Shown here: piece by piece, positions 22,804 through 33,049 of the stretch
How positions within the stretch are numbered: position 1 is the first letter of the stretch
Layout of the letters: every line of letters starts with the position of its first letter
Assembly: GCA_027924585.1 (NCBI GenBank)
Contig: BSBM01000994.1
Location: 14,779,001-14,843,000 of the forward strand
From: Larix kaempferi
Lineage: Eukaryota > Streptophyta > Pinopsida > Pinales > Pinaceae
Direction: 5' to 3'
Length of the DNA stretch: 64,000 nt
Position numbers and translations under genes: made by a program
The notes under the pieces: generated by a model
What the model was told of the DNA's origin: nothing
Databases searched by the model: none
What the model saw: only the letters and a program-made list of their open reading frames with translations

Positions 22804-23790
22804 TCTTGCAGGAACAACTAGAGTGTGCTCCCTCTTGATCTTTGCTTCCTGGATTACCTATCCTTGAACTTACATCCATCCTTAATTACTATACATGCTT
22901 ATTAGTATCATCATTGTGTTATCCTTGAGGTCTCATACATAATCACACATTTATTAGTATAATCTTAAACATGTATAGTCATGATCATTCACAGATAATA
23001 AACATTAGTATTCAAGGTTTCAAGGAAGTCTTCTTTTACTCATACATATTCTTATTTGATCATAGGACTCTTCTGGTTAGTTGAATCATCAATGAAGATA
23101 TGAGATATAATATGGATAAAACCCGTGATTATTCAAACCTATACCTTCATGATTCTTCTAGTTAGTCATATCATCAATTATGGTAAGAAACATAATATGC
23201 ATACAACCATGATTATTCAAACCTATGACTTCATGAATAATCATTATCAACAACACAACAGCATAAGATCCTAACACAAGGTAGGATTCTAGCTTGATAT
23301 AGGAAAAACATACCTGGATTAGCATGCTAGCTAGATATGTCTAACATACCCGCATAATGTCTTCTGGTTCTCTTCAGTGACTTGTGCTAGTAACCTGCAT
23401 GTCTCATAAGTTAACCATTGTAGAACCAAGTTATACATACCTCGAAACTAGTTCTTCTATGTGATCCATGACAATGGATGAATCTTTGTCTTCATGTCAC
23501 CATGAGCATATGTTCTTGAAGTAGAACATGATTTGACTTTCTTGGTGTACCTTTTTGTGTTAGCAGACAACATAAACCTCATACAACACTATAATGCATT
23601 AGTACAATCATAAGTGTCAACACCTTAATCAATGAATATCTTTTATCGTGCATTCATAATTTTATTAAGGTGATACGCCAAGTCAAGATTTAATCAAGAT
23701 TGTACTAACTGTAATAATATGAAGACAAATATACCATAAACTTAATCATGAACAAATCTCGAAACATGCGTGGATAATTCATACCTATCG
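22804..23790 (-). other. Intron-like interior segment upstream of the integrase remnant, copy A
   Basis: AT-rich and non-coding, with repeated motifs such as GGTTTGAATAATCA..GG and ATTATGTTTCTTACC. It aligns by eye with copy B 50540-50950. No ORF of note. Confidence 0.5.
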
Positions 23791-23804
23791 ATATTGCTTG
23801 TAAG

Positions 23805-23930
23805 CTTCTTATGTAAGGCCTTAGCCTCATCTCCCTCTCAAACAAGAACTTCTTCACTTATGCAGGTGACCAATCCATCTTCTTCTAGGATTAACCCAAT
23901 CCACTTGATTTGCAAGAACTGGATCTGGAG
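23805..23930 (-). pseudogene. copia gag fragment, copy A
   Basis: The minus frame gives WIGLILEEDGL..CISEEV with a stop, then EGDEAKALHKK. This is the N-terminal region of the gag present in copy B near 49160-49260. The start codon region and everything after this piece, including the zinc knuckle and protease, are deleted. Confidence 0.65.
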
Positions 23931-25059
23931 CTGGATTAGGGTTTGTCAGAGAAACCCCAAAAATTCAAACTTTGAATTTCAAACTTCCGAAAGGATAAAA
24001 ATATGCGCCTTTATGAGCTGATCAAGCTAGTATGCTCAAAATTTGAAAACTGCAAAGTTTCACTCCTCAATTTTTCCTTTGAAACTTCTGGATTCACTAG
24101 ACGTGACCCCGAACTGGGGTTTGATGAAGCCCATGCTTCTGCCCCATCATAAGGTTTGATCCAAAGCTCTAAGCTTCTATTTTTACAAGGAGCTTCCAGC
24201 CATGGTCACAGATTTAAAAAATTCCCATTTTTGTAGAAGCCCTAATTTTCCACTTTTCTGATCAAAGTCCCAAACTAGGGTCTGATCAAGCCCGGCCTTT
24301 TGCCCAACCAAAAATTCTGATCTTAGTCTCTAAATTTTTATTTTGATGAGTAGCATCCAACCGTGGTCTCTGATTACAAAAATTCCAACTTTCTCCGAAG
24401 CCCTAAATTCCAGAAGCCATGAATGAAGGTACTCAAATATAATTTTGTTTTGACAGAAATAAGTACCTGATTGTTTCTGGTGTACCTCCCAAATTTTCAA
24501 TCCACAAAGTCTGAAAACGTTTCTTGAGATATCCCAACCTGTTATCTTTCCATCTCGATAGGTCTGACCTCAATTGGATTCTCTGAGAGAGAGTTATTCC
24601 AAGTGTCGTAATGTGACCTGTTTATGGGATAACACAAGAGAGTGAACTTGTACAGCATGCCACGTGTCATTGGTTCAACTTCGGTCTTTGAAAACATTTT
24701 CTGAGATAGTACAGTCTATGTACTACCTGTCACCTTTTACGAAATTGCCTTGGGATCTTCCTAGCCCAAGTTATGACCTTTTTCCCAAGGTGAGATGATT
24801 TTGACTCAGATCTGGAAGAGGCAGAATCCCTATATTGTACAGATCATAAATCACAAAGTACAACGAATTAGAGGTTTTCCTTTGGACACAAGGTACATAG
24901 GGATTTAATCTTCGACCTGTAAAGGTTTCACATCTGAAAACTTTTCCAAAACGGATTTATAGTGAAAGTAATACGATGACTGGTTTTTGCTATATCAAGC
25001 CCTAGCATCGTAAGTGCAACAAGTGTCATACATGCCATATAATGCCTTCTTTCAAGCTA
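23931..25059 (-). other. 5' leader of copia copy A
   Basis: Untranslated leader between PBS and gag remnant. The motif AATTAGGG..TTC / CCCTAAT occurs several times, and parts match copy B 48530-49080. No gene. Confidence 0.5.
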
Positions 25060-25071
25060 GCTCTGATACCA
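25060..25071 (-). promoter_or_regulatory. Primer-binding site (initiator Met tRNA), copia copy A
   Basis: GCTCTGATACCA on the plus strand is TGGTATCAGAGC on the minus strand, directly touching the LTR end (TTTAACA). This is the classical plant copia PBS and fixes the element's orientation. Confidence 0.95.
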
Positions 25072-25761
25072 TGTTAAATTTTCAGAATTTACTTCAATCT
25101 AATCTAGGATCTTAACTGAGAGAACAATATGTACATCAAATTTACAGCATATCATTCATGGACATAATAATGCAAGCACAGAAGAGACACCGAGTTTACT
25201 TGGGGAAAACCATAAAGGTGAAAAACCCCAATAACTTCCTCAGAGATAGATAGAGCAATGATACAACCAAAATACAAGAGATAGTCTTCTCCTAGCAGCA
25301 AAGCCTCCTCCCCCACAAGTGCGCCACTCTCCACAGTGTGAGTGAGAGAATAGAATGTGTAAAATGAGAGAGACACACTCTCTATTTATACACTAACTTG
25401 ACTTGACCTTTACTCAACTAGGTCGGCCTCAACTTAACCACTTAACATAATGCTGACTGGGCCGACCCCCACTAAGGTGGTCTAATAACCCTTTGACCCA
25501 CATGGCCAACCCCCAATAGGGTGGTCTAATAACATTATGACCCACATGACTTATACAGGGCCGACCCCAACAATGTGGTCTAATAACCCATCAAGTATAA
25601 GTTATGACACTTACAATATAAATGACGACACTTTCGTATAGAGGAATAATAACATCTCTATAGGTATACAACCACTTCCGTATAGAGAAATAATAACATC
25701 ACTATAGGAATACAATATACATATATGTGAAATACATTCCGAAGTTACATATACATCAACA
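25072..25761 (-). repeat. 5' LTR of copia copy A
   Basis: 690 bp, the same length as the partner at 18691. About 6 differences occur in the first 110 bp by eye, so the insertion is not very recent. Confidence 0.93.
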
Positions 25762-25769
25762 GGTACACC

Positions 25770-25920
25770 TCACAGTTCGGGATCCTATCGATGAAACGAC
25801 GACAATGTTTAAGTTCATACATCTGTCGATGGAATGACAATCATGTTTGACTTCTTACATCTATCGATGGAACATCAACCAAGTTTGATTTCATACATCT
25901 GTTGATTAAACACCGGCAAG
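25770..25920 (+). repeat. Tandem repeats upstream of the accessory ORF
   Basis: A 45-bp unit starting CAGTTCGGGAT (the partner of 18640) passes into units of 37-38 bp of the form CATCT(G/A)TCGATGGAA..., repeated three times (about 25785-25915) and each containing TCGATG. The array lies between integrase and the accessory ORF and could be regulatory; this is inference. Confidence 0.7.
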
Positions 25921-26128
25921 TTTTGGGACCTATCGATGTCCAAAATGGCAAGTATGATCTGGTCATATCGGACAATAAATGAAGCAGTTAATACACAACG
26001 AACGACGACAGAAGTGGATGGAGATGCATTTAATGCCGCATTATTGCACCAAATTGGGTAAATCGACAGTTGATTTGGGGAATCATTTTCCAAATTGATT
26101 TGATGGGTGAAGAGAGGGAAACTCGAGT

Positions 26129-26136
26129 TATAAAAG
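26129..26136 (+). promoter_or_regulatory. TATA box upstream of the accessory ORF
   Basis: TATAAAAG sits about 95 bp before the first ATG of the accessory ORF (26230), the spacing expected for a plant TATA promoter plus a short 5' leader. It is inside the element, not in the LTR. A role as an internal promoter is inferred. Confidence 0.45.
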
Positions 26137-26229
26137 GAACTTGCGGGTAAGCATTCTGGTCCATTGCACATTGTGAGAGAAGTTGAAGAAATCAGAGAGC
26201 GAAGCTAAAAGGATTGAAGTCAAAGAGTT

Positions 26230-29066
26230 GTGATGGGTCATGTAATATCTAGCATCGATCTACAGGAGCCACCCACTACGCAAGAACCTATTGTCGAGGA
26301 GAAACCAGATATTGAATCAGCATTGGTCAAGATCATTCGAAAGAAGAGAGGATCTAACCGACCGGTGGATGCAAAGAAAAGCAACTACAGGAGGATAAGC
26401 AAGAACTTCATGGGCTGTAGGAGAAGAGGTGACAATGAATAAAGGAAGGGCCAGGAAGCAACAAGGTCAAACTATGGTGTACATTCCAAGATATGTGTCA
26501 TAGAGGAGGGAAGGGGCTTCGTCGATAAGACTTGGAAAGAACACCAATTATTCAATAATGGAACCAGCGACACCGAAAGGTGTCCACATGACCGATGGAG
26601 TGTTGCAGCGGTTGTGTAAGCTGCAATAGAACAACCATGAAGTTTTATCATATCTCGAGTGCACCCAACCGATGTTTATGGAGAAATTTCAGGAGGAACG
26701 AGGCCCAATTACAAGGGAACCGATTCCATGGGCGTTGAGACTACAATGATCGGGATTATTGTCGATCATTCACATGCCTCATTTTGGGTGCTCAGTGGAG
26801 GTCAATGCATGCATCAAGCAATTGCTCGTATGTCTCCACAGCGGTTATTGCTAGCTCGAAAGAAGGATCCCAATTGATGTGGATCTAATTGTGAGGATTA
26901 TCGGGTTACCCAAGATGGGGGTAGACCCATCGCATTATTTTCAAGGTAAATACAATCACAAGAAGTTGGTAGCGAAGATGAAACCCAAATATGGGGTATA
27001 GAAAAAAACCTGTTGTTACCTGGTCGACACAATTAATGACTAAGCTGTTAGTATCACAACAAAATTGTTGGCCATCAAGTTAGTTCAGAAAAACCGCCCC
27101 AACCAATGCATAGTAGGCGTGATTGCATTAGCAGAGCAATGTGTGGTGGGAGTTCATATGATATGGTCATTGTTCTTATTGAACAAATTGATGGAGCGTG
27201 TAGTGGTAGCATAGGAAAAGGGTAAGCCCTTTACTTATTCATGGCTCCTATTGTTAATTTCTGTCGTCTCATGGATGGAGACACCATAGTACCAAGGAAT
27301 GGAGACAAAAAGTTCCAAAGTGTGCTGAGGGGCACAACATCAAAATTTATGGGCACTAAATGACAAGGAAAGGTAGCGAGACAACAACATTCAGTTCTAC
27401 ATCTACCTATAAGAGTTGCGCACGCAGGCAGTTAATTTCCCACGATTGACAAAGGTCTCTGCAAGAAAACATAGATGGATTGCGAGGATCACTGTGGGGC
27501 CTCAAGAAATGTTTATCTAAGCACTTGCAGATCCAGCAAAGAAGTGGCTTACCACGTAGTACAAGCTGACTGAACAAGAGCTACATGCCATTGTAGTAGA
27601 ATGGCCAAGTGAATGGAAGACCCCATTCAGCGACAACCAACTATGAGATTTAGAGGATGGAAAGCCAACGGATGTGCCAAAGACACAGACTGAGACAAAA
27701 GACTCAGAGGATGAGGATGAAGAAGAGGATGATCAATTAGGCAACACAAGTCATGATGGGTCGAGCGACACTCCGACAGATTCAGATTTGGAAGCACAGT
27801 GACAAGAAGAAAGAACAAAGAAAAAAATGGAGAAAGATGAAGGGAGTACCAATGCTGGTCTCCTCGACGAGCATTATGAATATAATTCTAGACAAGATGA
27901 AAATGGAGGTAGAAGAAAGCCGAGAAAAAGTGACACAGCACATGACAGATTATTTCCACCATGTGTCACAGTTGTTACAAACATTGAGTAATGTTGTTAT
28001 GGAGACCAAGGTGAAGCTAGGGCTTCCATAGGAAAGTCAGTCAAAAGTACGATAGAAATAGGTTGATATCGGTACTCAATAATGCATCATGCTGATTGTA
28101 CCTAGTACGATCACAAGATGTAATGAAGAGTTAGATTTCTCCCTACATAGGCTTCATACTGTAAGTATAGACCTTAATATGTTACCTATGTTCATGCTAC
28201 ATCACACCCACATTGGGACTAGTGAAGAAAAACGCAAGCGAGAAGCATCGACACATGAACAAATGGTCAATTACAAGACGCACGTAAGAAGTGTTGTGGC
28301 GAACATCGAACAACTCTGTGAGGAAAGATAGATAGCAATGAAGGAACTGGAGAAAGTGATGGATGATAGGAAGAGGCTGGAACATGCCATCTCTATGGCA
28401 TGCAAGGAGGCACCAGAAATGTCCAAGGAAAAGGCCGCAAAGGACAAGGCATTGAAGTTGGGTGTAGTCCTTGCGGATCTTAGAAAAGTCAATGAGGAAT
28501 TGAAAACAAGGGTGGCACCGATCACACCACCATAACAAGTAGAAGCATGGAAGACTAGTATCGAGAATGTTGCAACGAATATCACAGAGTTGGAAAAAGA
28601 AACACAACATATCATGGAGGAAGTATCACAATTTTGGGGAAGTATCATACAAGACGAGCAGTTGCACTAGTTGAATGTCCAACTTGGGGAAGCAAAAGTG
28701 TAGTTGGAGACATTGAGGGGATCGCTAAAGGAAATGCTCCTACTTTTGCAAATGAATAAAGCAACAGAGTTGAAGGACTTGCAGCAATAGGTCAACAAGG
28801 TACGAAGAAGACATCAAAGGAGGACAACGCAGTTGAGAAACTTGCAGTCTAACACGAAGTAGCTGGAAATCGAAGTAATTCCAGTATTAACAGAAATCAA
28901 GGCTAATTTAGATAAAGTGCAACAAAAAGAAAGTAAGCATCCAACGGAGCAGGAGGTTGAGGAATGCACAACGCTCAAAGAAACAGTTAGGGAAGACGTC
29001 AAAAAAATTAAAGCAGTGTACGAAGTATTTAAGTCACAAGTGAACACACCAATAGCATTCGAATGA
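26230..29066 (+). pseudogene. Accessory ORF of the gypsy element (between integrase and 3' LTR)
   Basis: A sense-strand coding region of about 950 codons with several frame changes and stops. It starts MGHVISSIDLQEPPTTQEP (26230, frame 1) and moves to frame 2 near 26470. There a globular-looking domain is readable: IPIDVDLIVRIIGLPKMGVD, then KLVAKMKPKYGV, TTKLLAIKLVQKNRP, IALAEQCVVGVHMIW, and a Y-S-W-L-L-L-L-I-S-V motif (about 26850-27260). An acidic stretch rich in E/D follows (about 27660-27740). From 27753 a third frame gives long helical, K/E-rich coiled-coil-like sequence ending at a stop at 29064-29066. The position is that of env-like or extra ORFs in plant gypsy elements, but I see no signal peptide or membrane segment. 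I do not recognise the family with certainty. Confidence 0.65.
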
Positions 29067-29092
29067 AGTGGCTTTGGGACAACCACAAGCTT

Positions 29093-29104
29093 ATGTTGGG
29101 GGCA
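29093..29104 (+). other. Polypurine tract of plus-strand gypsy element
   Basis: ATGTTGGGGGCA lies directly before the 3' LTR (TGTTGGCACG). The minus-strand relative has the same TTGGGGGCC before its 3' LTR (35640-35648). Confidence 0.75.
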
Positions 29105-30534
29105 TGTTGGCACGAGGCTAGTTCATAGAATTTTTGGCACAAATGTTAAATTTTGAGCATTAATTCACAATAATCTAGGATCTTTACTGAGAGAATAACA
29201 TGTACAGTATATCAATGCATATCAATCATCCCAAGAATCAAAAGCATGAGAGACAAGAGACACAGAGTTTCTGTGGGGAAAACCCTAAGGTGAAAAATCC
29301 CACAACTTCCTTAGAGATAGAGAGAGCAATGGCTCAACCAAAGTACAACCAAAATACACAGATATAGTCTCCTAGTAGCAAATGATCCTCCTCCTCACTA
29401 GTGCACCACTTTCTGAGTGAGAGAAGTATGAGTTTCCGAGTGATCAAAATAGAGATCTCTCGATCTCTATTTATACTTGTTTGTTTGCCCAGTGACCTTA
29501 TGGGGCCGACTTGTCTAGCTAGGTACATCAAACATATAATATATATTTTAGGGCTGACCCCACACATGGTGGTCTAATAACCCATCGGCAAGTACACACT
29601 CTTGCGACACTTGTTAATACACATGATGACACTTCCTTATAGAGGAATAACACATCTCTTATAAGGGTACAATAAATATATATGAAATACATAGATGAAA
29701 TACATTCCAAAGTTACATATACATCAACAACAAACAACGACAAGGAGGAGAAGCAGACATCACCAAGGTTAAAGAGTGATCGTGGAGTGGAACAAAGCGG
29801 TTAAAGTAGATTTAGGAGTTAGTTAGACTTAGCGGTTAGATATGTCCACTTTGAAAAGTGGACTAATTTTGTAACGACCAACGAGCCTATAAATAGAAGT
29901 CAAATTGTAATCCCTTTGGGCATATTTGATCTATCTTGGGCATTATTATCATAATTATCTGGAGAATCTGATTTGAGTTGTTGAGATGGGTCTTGTGGAT
30001 ATATGTCCCTGTCAGCTTTGGGATTTGTAAGATAGATTGATGAATAATGAGAACGAATTTTTTGTTCATGATTTTGTCTCTCATATCTCTTATCACAATA
30101 TGATGTGTTGTGTCGCAGTATGATTATATGTGTTGTGTCTCAATATGATTAGATCCATTGTGTCACGATATGGATAGATCTATTTTGTCGCAGTTATGAT
30201 ATGTATTGTTGATATCTTAAATGTGATTCTATAATATGTTACTGCATAGACCTGATTAGTATGTCTATGTATGTGATGATGGTGTTACGATGCAAATGCT
30301 AACTATGTCTATTTCTAGTTTATGCCGTGATTAACTATTAGTGATGCATGTCCTCTTATACCTATGGAAGCTTAGTTCTTGAAACCCCCTTAGGTGCCTC
30401 GGGTGAGACCTGACTCGCTTTGTGAGTGTTGCTGGAAAGGATAAACCCTTTCTAGGCTGGTATCTATGGGTGTTTGTTTTGAGCTTTGTTGACACTGCGC
30501 AAAGTGAACCCTTGTCGACATATTTGTGTCAACA
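29105..30534 (+). repeat. 3' LTR of plus-strand gypsy element, split by a solo LTR
   Basis: TGTTGGCACGAGGC...TGTGTCAACA. After removing 29144-29734 it is about 839 bp and aligns to the 5' LTR throughout. TATA box TATAAATA at 29888-29895. Confidence 0.92.
29144..29729 (-). mobile_element. Solo copia LTR inside the gypsy 3' LTR
   Basis: 586 bp, TGTTAAATTTTG...CATCAACA, with a perfect TSD ACAAA (29139-29143, 29730-29734). It closely resembles the LTRs of copy B (47916-48517, 54447-55037) in reverse orientation. It probably remains from LTR-LTR recombination of a full element. Confidence 0.93.
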
Positions 30535-31747
30535 GTATTCATTTTCAGTTTCATCCTCTACTTTTAAGGTTGAAGAACCCTTTAATTTTTTTGTTTCATT
30601 AATTTGGGTTTGATTAAAAATTTGCAAATGATTTATTTCCTTGTCCTTATCTGATGAGTTTGTCTCTACTTGTTCCTTCGGAACCGTTTGATCTTGAGAT
30701 TCTCGAACATATTGAGTTGTGACAACCTGCCGAACATTTATCTCTTCATTTGTCGAAGAATCTTATGGGTTTTGTTATTCTTCATTATCATGATTAGGAT
30801 CATCTTCAATGCTTTTATTTTCATCATTGTATCCTTCTACAACTTCAAGTCTTTCATAATTTTCATTAACACCAACTTCATATTCATCAATATTTGGTGC
30901 AACATTATTATAATCTATGAGATTGTCATTTTCTTTACAATTGATATTGACATCATGGTTGTCAATATCTAATGCATCTATCTCTTTTTCATTGTTATTC
31001 TCAACTATTTTTTCTTCAGGTTCATCTTGATCTTCCATACTCTGTCCACTTTATCCTCATCCTCTACATCTTATGTCTCATAGTCCTTGTTATCGTCTTC
31101 TTTATCCTGTCCCTAGATTCGGTTTGGGTTCCAAGTAGGCCTTCCAATTTGAATTTATTCTGGAGTTTCACTAGACATTTTTATAGATTTTTCAGCTTGT
31201 GCATTAATGTAACTTAATTCCCTTGCTTGTAAGAACCCGGAATAAAATTCTAGTAGACATGCATATTTTTTACCTGGCATCATATTTTGAGTGTTGTAGT
31301 TAGAGCATCGGTTTTTATCCCCCCTTGCATCCGATGACCCAAGACTTCTATGAGGGGGAATGTAAGGTGTTAATGTATGTTATTTTTTTACTTCTTCTGT
31401 CATGGGTGCATAAGTAGTTTCCATCTCCTCCTTTCTTCAAAATTCAAGGGTCATAACTACTTCTTCTGTTGTAGGTGTAGTAGCAGTTTCCTACTCTTCT
31501 TTATTTAAAAATTCATGGGTTGTAACTACTTCTTCTGTCGTAGCTACAGTACAAGTTTCCTACTCTTATTTACCTGAGACTTCAAATACCATAACAACTT
31601 CTTCTTCTTTCGTCTTAGATATTTATTTTTTTATTTGTAATAGAACTATTTTTAGTTTAGAATATATTTCCTCTTCTTCAAGTTAGTTTCTTTCAATTTC
31701 TTTGATTCTAAATTCTTCAACCCTTCTTTTTTTTTGGCTATGGCCAT
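30535..31747 (-). pseudogene. N-terminal and central part of the ORF carried by the outermost element
   Basis: Reads on the minus strand from a possible start at 31747 (MAIAKKKEGL, lysine-rich). It passes 23-residue repeats (31391-31620), then S/T/Q-rich sequence, then a strongly acidic N/D/E-rich segment (31038-30775). It then runs to ...VEDETENEY at the gypsy junction, and the frame continues beyond the gypsy element at 1982. There are a few stops and at least one frameshift near 31030. No catalytic motif, zinc knuckle or membrane helix is visible. It could be a gag-like or host-derived protein; the family is unknown. Confidence 0.6.
31391..31620 (-). repeat. 69-bp (23-codon) tandem repeats within the outermost element's ORF
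   Basis: Units start at 31391, 31460, 31529 and 31598, exactly 69 bp apart. On the minus strand they encode a diverged unit of the type TTEEVV(T/M)T...EF..KEE. The codon-multiple period and amino-acid-level conservation support a once-translated protein. Confidence 0.85.
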
Positions 31748-32218
31748 TAATGATCTATCTAAATGACAAAAACATACCGATTCAAACTTAAAAATCTTCT
31801 AAAAGGAATTTGAAATTTTTTTCCTTTCTTTTTCAAGGATTTTAAATGATAATAATAATAACAATACCTATTATTAAAATAATATTACAACCGCTATATA
31901 GTTTTGTGGAAAAAAATTAATATATGAAAATAATAATTATTATCAATAATAATAATATTATTACTTGTAATATTTATATTTGTTTTATATGGTAGGTGAA
32001 TTAGGGGTTTTAAATAATAGCAATAATAATTATTAATAATAATATCACTACAATATTTTTTTGGTTAGGTTTGGGTGAAATTAGGATTTTTGAAACTAAG
32101 GGATGGTTTTTTTTCTCTTTTTTACTTTTTTTTTTCTTTTCTTTTTACTTTCTTTCCTTGAAAATAGCCACAAGCTAGGGAACAATAAACTAGGCTCAAC
32201 ACCGACTCTCATACAACT
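31748..32218 (-). other. 5' leader of outermost element
   Basis: AT-rich, with AATAAT runs (31845-32050) and a pyrimidine tract (32106-32158 on the plus strand). The weak initiator-Met PBS lies at 32205-32216. No gene. Confidence 0.6.
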
Positions 32219-32446
32219 TGTAAGATGATAAAGTCTTACATGTTGGATATATATATATATATATATTATTTTATATTTCGATGATGAATAATAGTACAGT
32301 AATGGGGTGTATATATACACCATAATGTGATAAGTCACAATATTTTATTAAGTGATCGTGACTTATCATATTTAAGCTAATTATGTATTAACCCTAATAA
32401 ATAATAATTTAAATAATGATGGTAATATATTATTTGGTATATTACA
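32219..32446 (-). repeat. 5' LTR of outermost element
   Basis: 228 bp, the partner of 1289-1515, with TG...CA ends. It contains an extra (TA)n run (about 32249-32266) and the same palindrome GGTGTATATATACACC. The outer flank is ATCAC. Confidence 0.85.
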
Positions 32447-32451
32447 ATCAC

Positions 32452-33049
32452 ATTGATTCTTGCATCATAAATTCTCTCTAGATTTCTATCTCATGCATGC
32501 ATGCCCATGGATTCCTTTTACAAACCAAATGGAGGCATCAAAACATCATGTTCTAAATGTGAAATCTCTTTCTCATGAAGTGGTCCTCCACGTACATGAA
32601 GGGAGCTATTAGATGCACCCAAGAATGTGAAGAGTCCAACTCAAAATTTTGAGCCAAAAGAGCCATTAAGAAGCCAAGAGACCCATTAAGAACCTTGAAT
32701 GCATACTGTATGGAAGGTGGTTTTTTAATTGGTACAACCACGTGCGTTTCAAAGAATAAGTTGCGTTGGTCTGCATGGGTTGTGAAACAAAATTCATGTG
32801 GTTGTCTCTTGTGCCTCTTGACTAGTTTGGAAAGTGATGATGCCACTGATGGGGTTTTTTTCCATTTAGTAAGCCTGATGTTTGATAGCTTTTCAAATGC
32901 CTCCAGGGAAATTCAAATATCTGTTGTAATTATATATTTGGACAACCATCTCAGTGCCCAAATTTGGCTAGTGTCATTTTATGCAATAAACATTTATTCT
33001 GTGCATCAATTATGGCTCAATTTTCACTGTATTGTGCAATCTTTGGTTG
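32452..33049. other. Unassigned, degraded retroelement-like sequence
   Basis: It has overlapping open frames on both strands (minus 32553-32846, plus 32695-33081), none recognisable. It is adjacent to a gag pseudogene on the minus strand, so it may be that element's continuation. Confidence 0.35.

Larger units (their letters stand above)
18691..25761 (-). mobile_element. Ty1/copia element, copy A (internally deleted)
   Basis: LTRs of 690 bp each (18691-19380, 25072-25761) and a perfect TSD GGTAC (18686-18690, 25762-25766). On the minus strand the 5' LTR is followed at once by TGGTATCAGAGC (25060-25071), the initiator-Met tRNA PBS. The PPT AAGAGGGAG (19381-19389) precedes the 3' LTR. The interior (5.7 kb) keeps only fragments of gag, the end of the integrase core, a deleted RT and a nearly whole RNase H, plus long intron-like and tandem-repeat regions. 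It is a relative of copy B (47916-55037) and shares its deletions. It cannot have moved on its own in this form. Confidence 0.93.
1983..30534 (+). mobile_element. Ty3/gypsy LTR retrotransposon with two gag-like domains and an accessory ORF, heavily nested
   Basis: LTRs lie at 1983-2844 and 29105-30534; the latter contains a solo LTR. The flanks GTCTT (1978-1982) and GTATT (30535-30539) form a 4-of-5 TSD. After subtracting the gag-only element (5941-14918), the copia element (18691-25761) and the solo LTR (29144-29729), with one TSD copy each, about 11.9 kb remains. Order on the plus strand: gag, zinc knuckles, protease, second gag-like domain, RT, RNase H, integrase with a GPY/F module, tandem repeats, a TATA box, accessory ORF, a G-rich polypurine tract (29093-29104), 3' LTR. 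RT before integrase is the Ty3/gypsy order. I see no chromodomain. Every ORF carries stops or frameshifts. The minus-strand element at 34887-44181 is a related copy. Confidence 0.92.
1289..32446 (-). mobile_element. Outermost short-LTR, pol-less retroelement (about 2.6 kb before nested insertions)
   Basis: The 227-bp sequence at 1289-1515 recurs in the same orientation at 32219-32446. On the minus strand the right copy reads TGTAATATACC...CATCTTACA, so it has TG...CA ends. The 5 bp outside both ends is ATCAC (1284-1288 and 32447-32451), a perfect TSD. This shows the two repeats are LTRs of one insertion. Next to the minus-strand 5' LTR, TTGTATGAGAGT (32205-32216) matches the initiator-Met PBS TGGTATCAGAGC at 9 of 12 positions. 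Removing the gypsy element at 1983-30534 leaves about 2.6 kb. It holds one long degraded minus-strand ORF and no RT, RNase H or integrase motif. It is therefore non-autonomous and older than everything nested in it. Confidence 0.85.

Noticed and set aside
30670-30972. 100-codon plus-strand ORF with hydrophobic I/F runs, membrane-protein-like
   Set aside because: Exact antisense of the acidic N/D/E-rich part of the outermost element's ORF, whose complement naturally encodes I/F/L.
30535-31747. Endogenous pararetrovirus ORF
   Set aside because: No RT, protease, coat zinc finger or movement-protein motif is visible, and the LTR pair with a TSD fits a retrotransposon.
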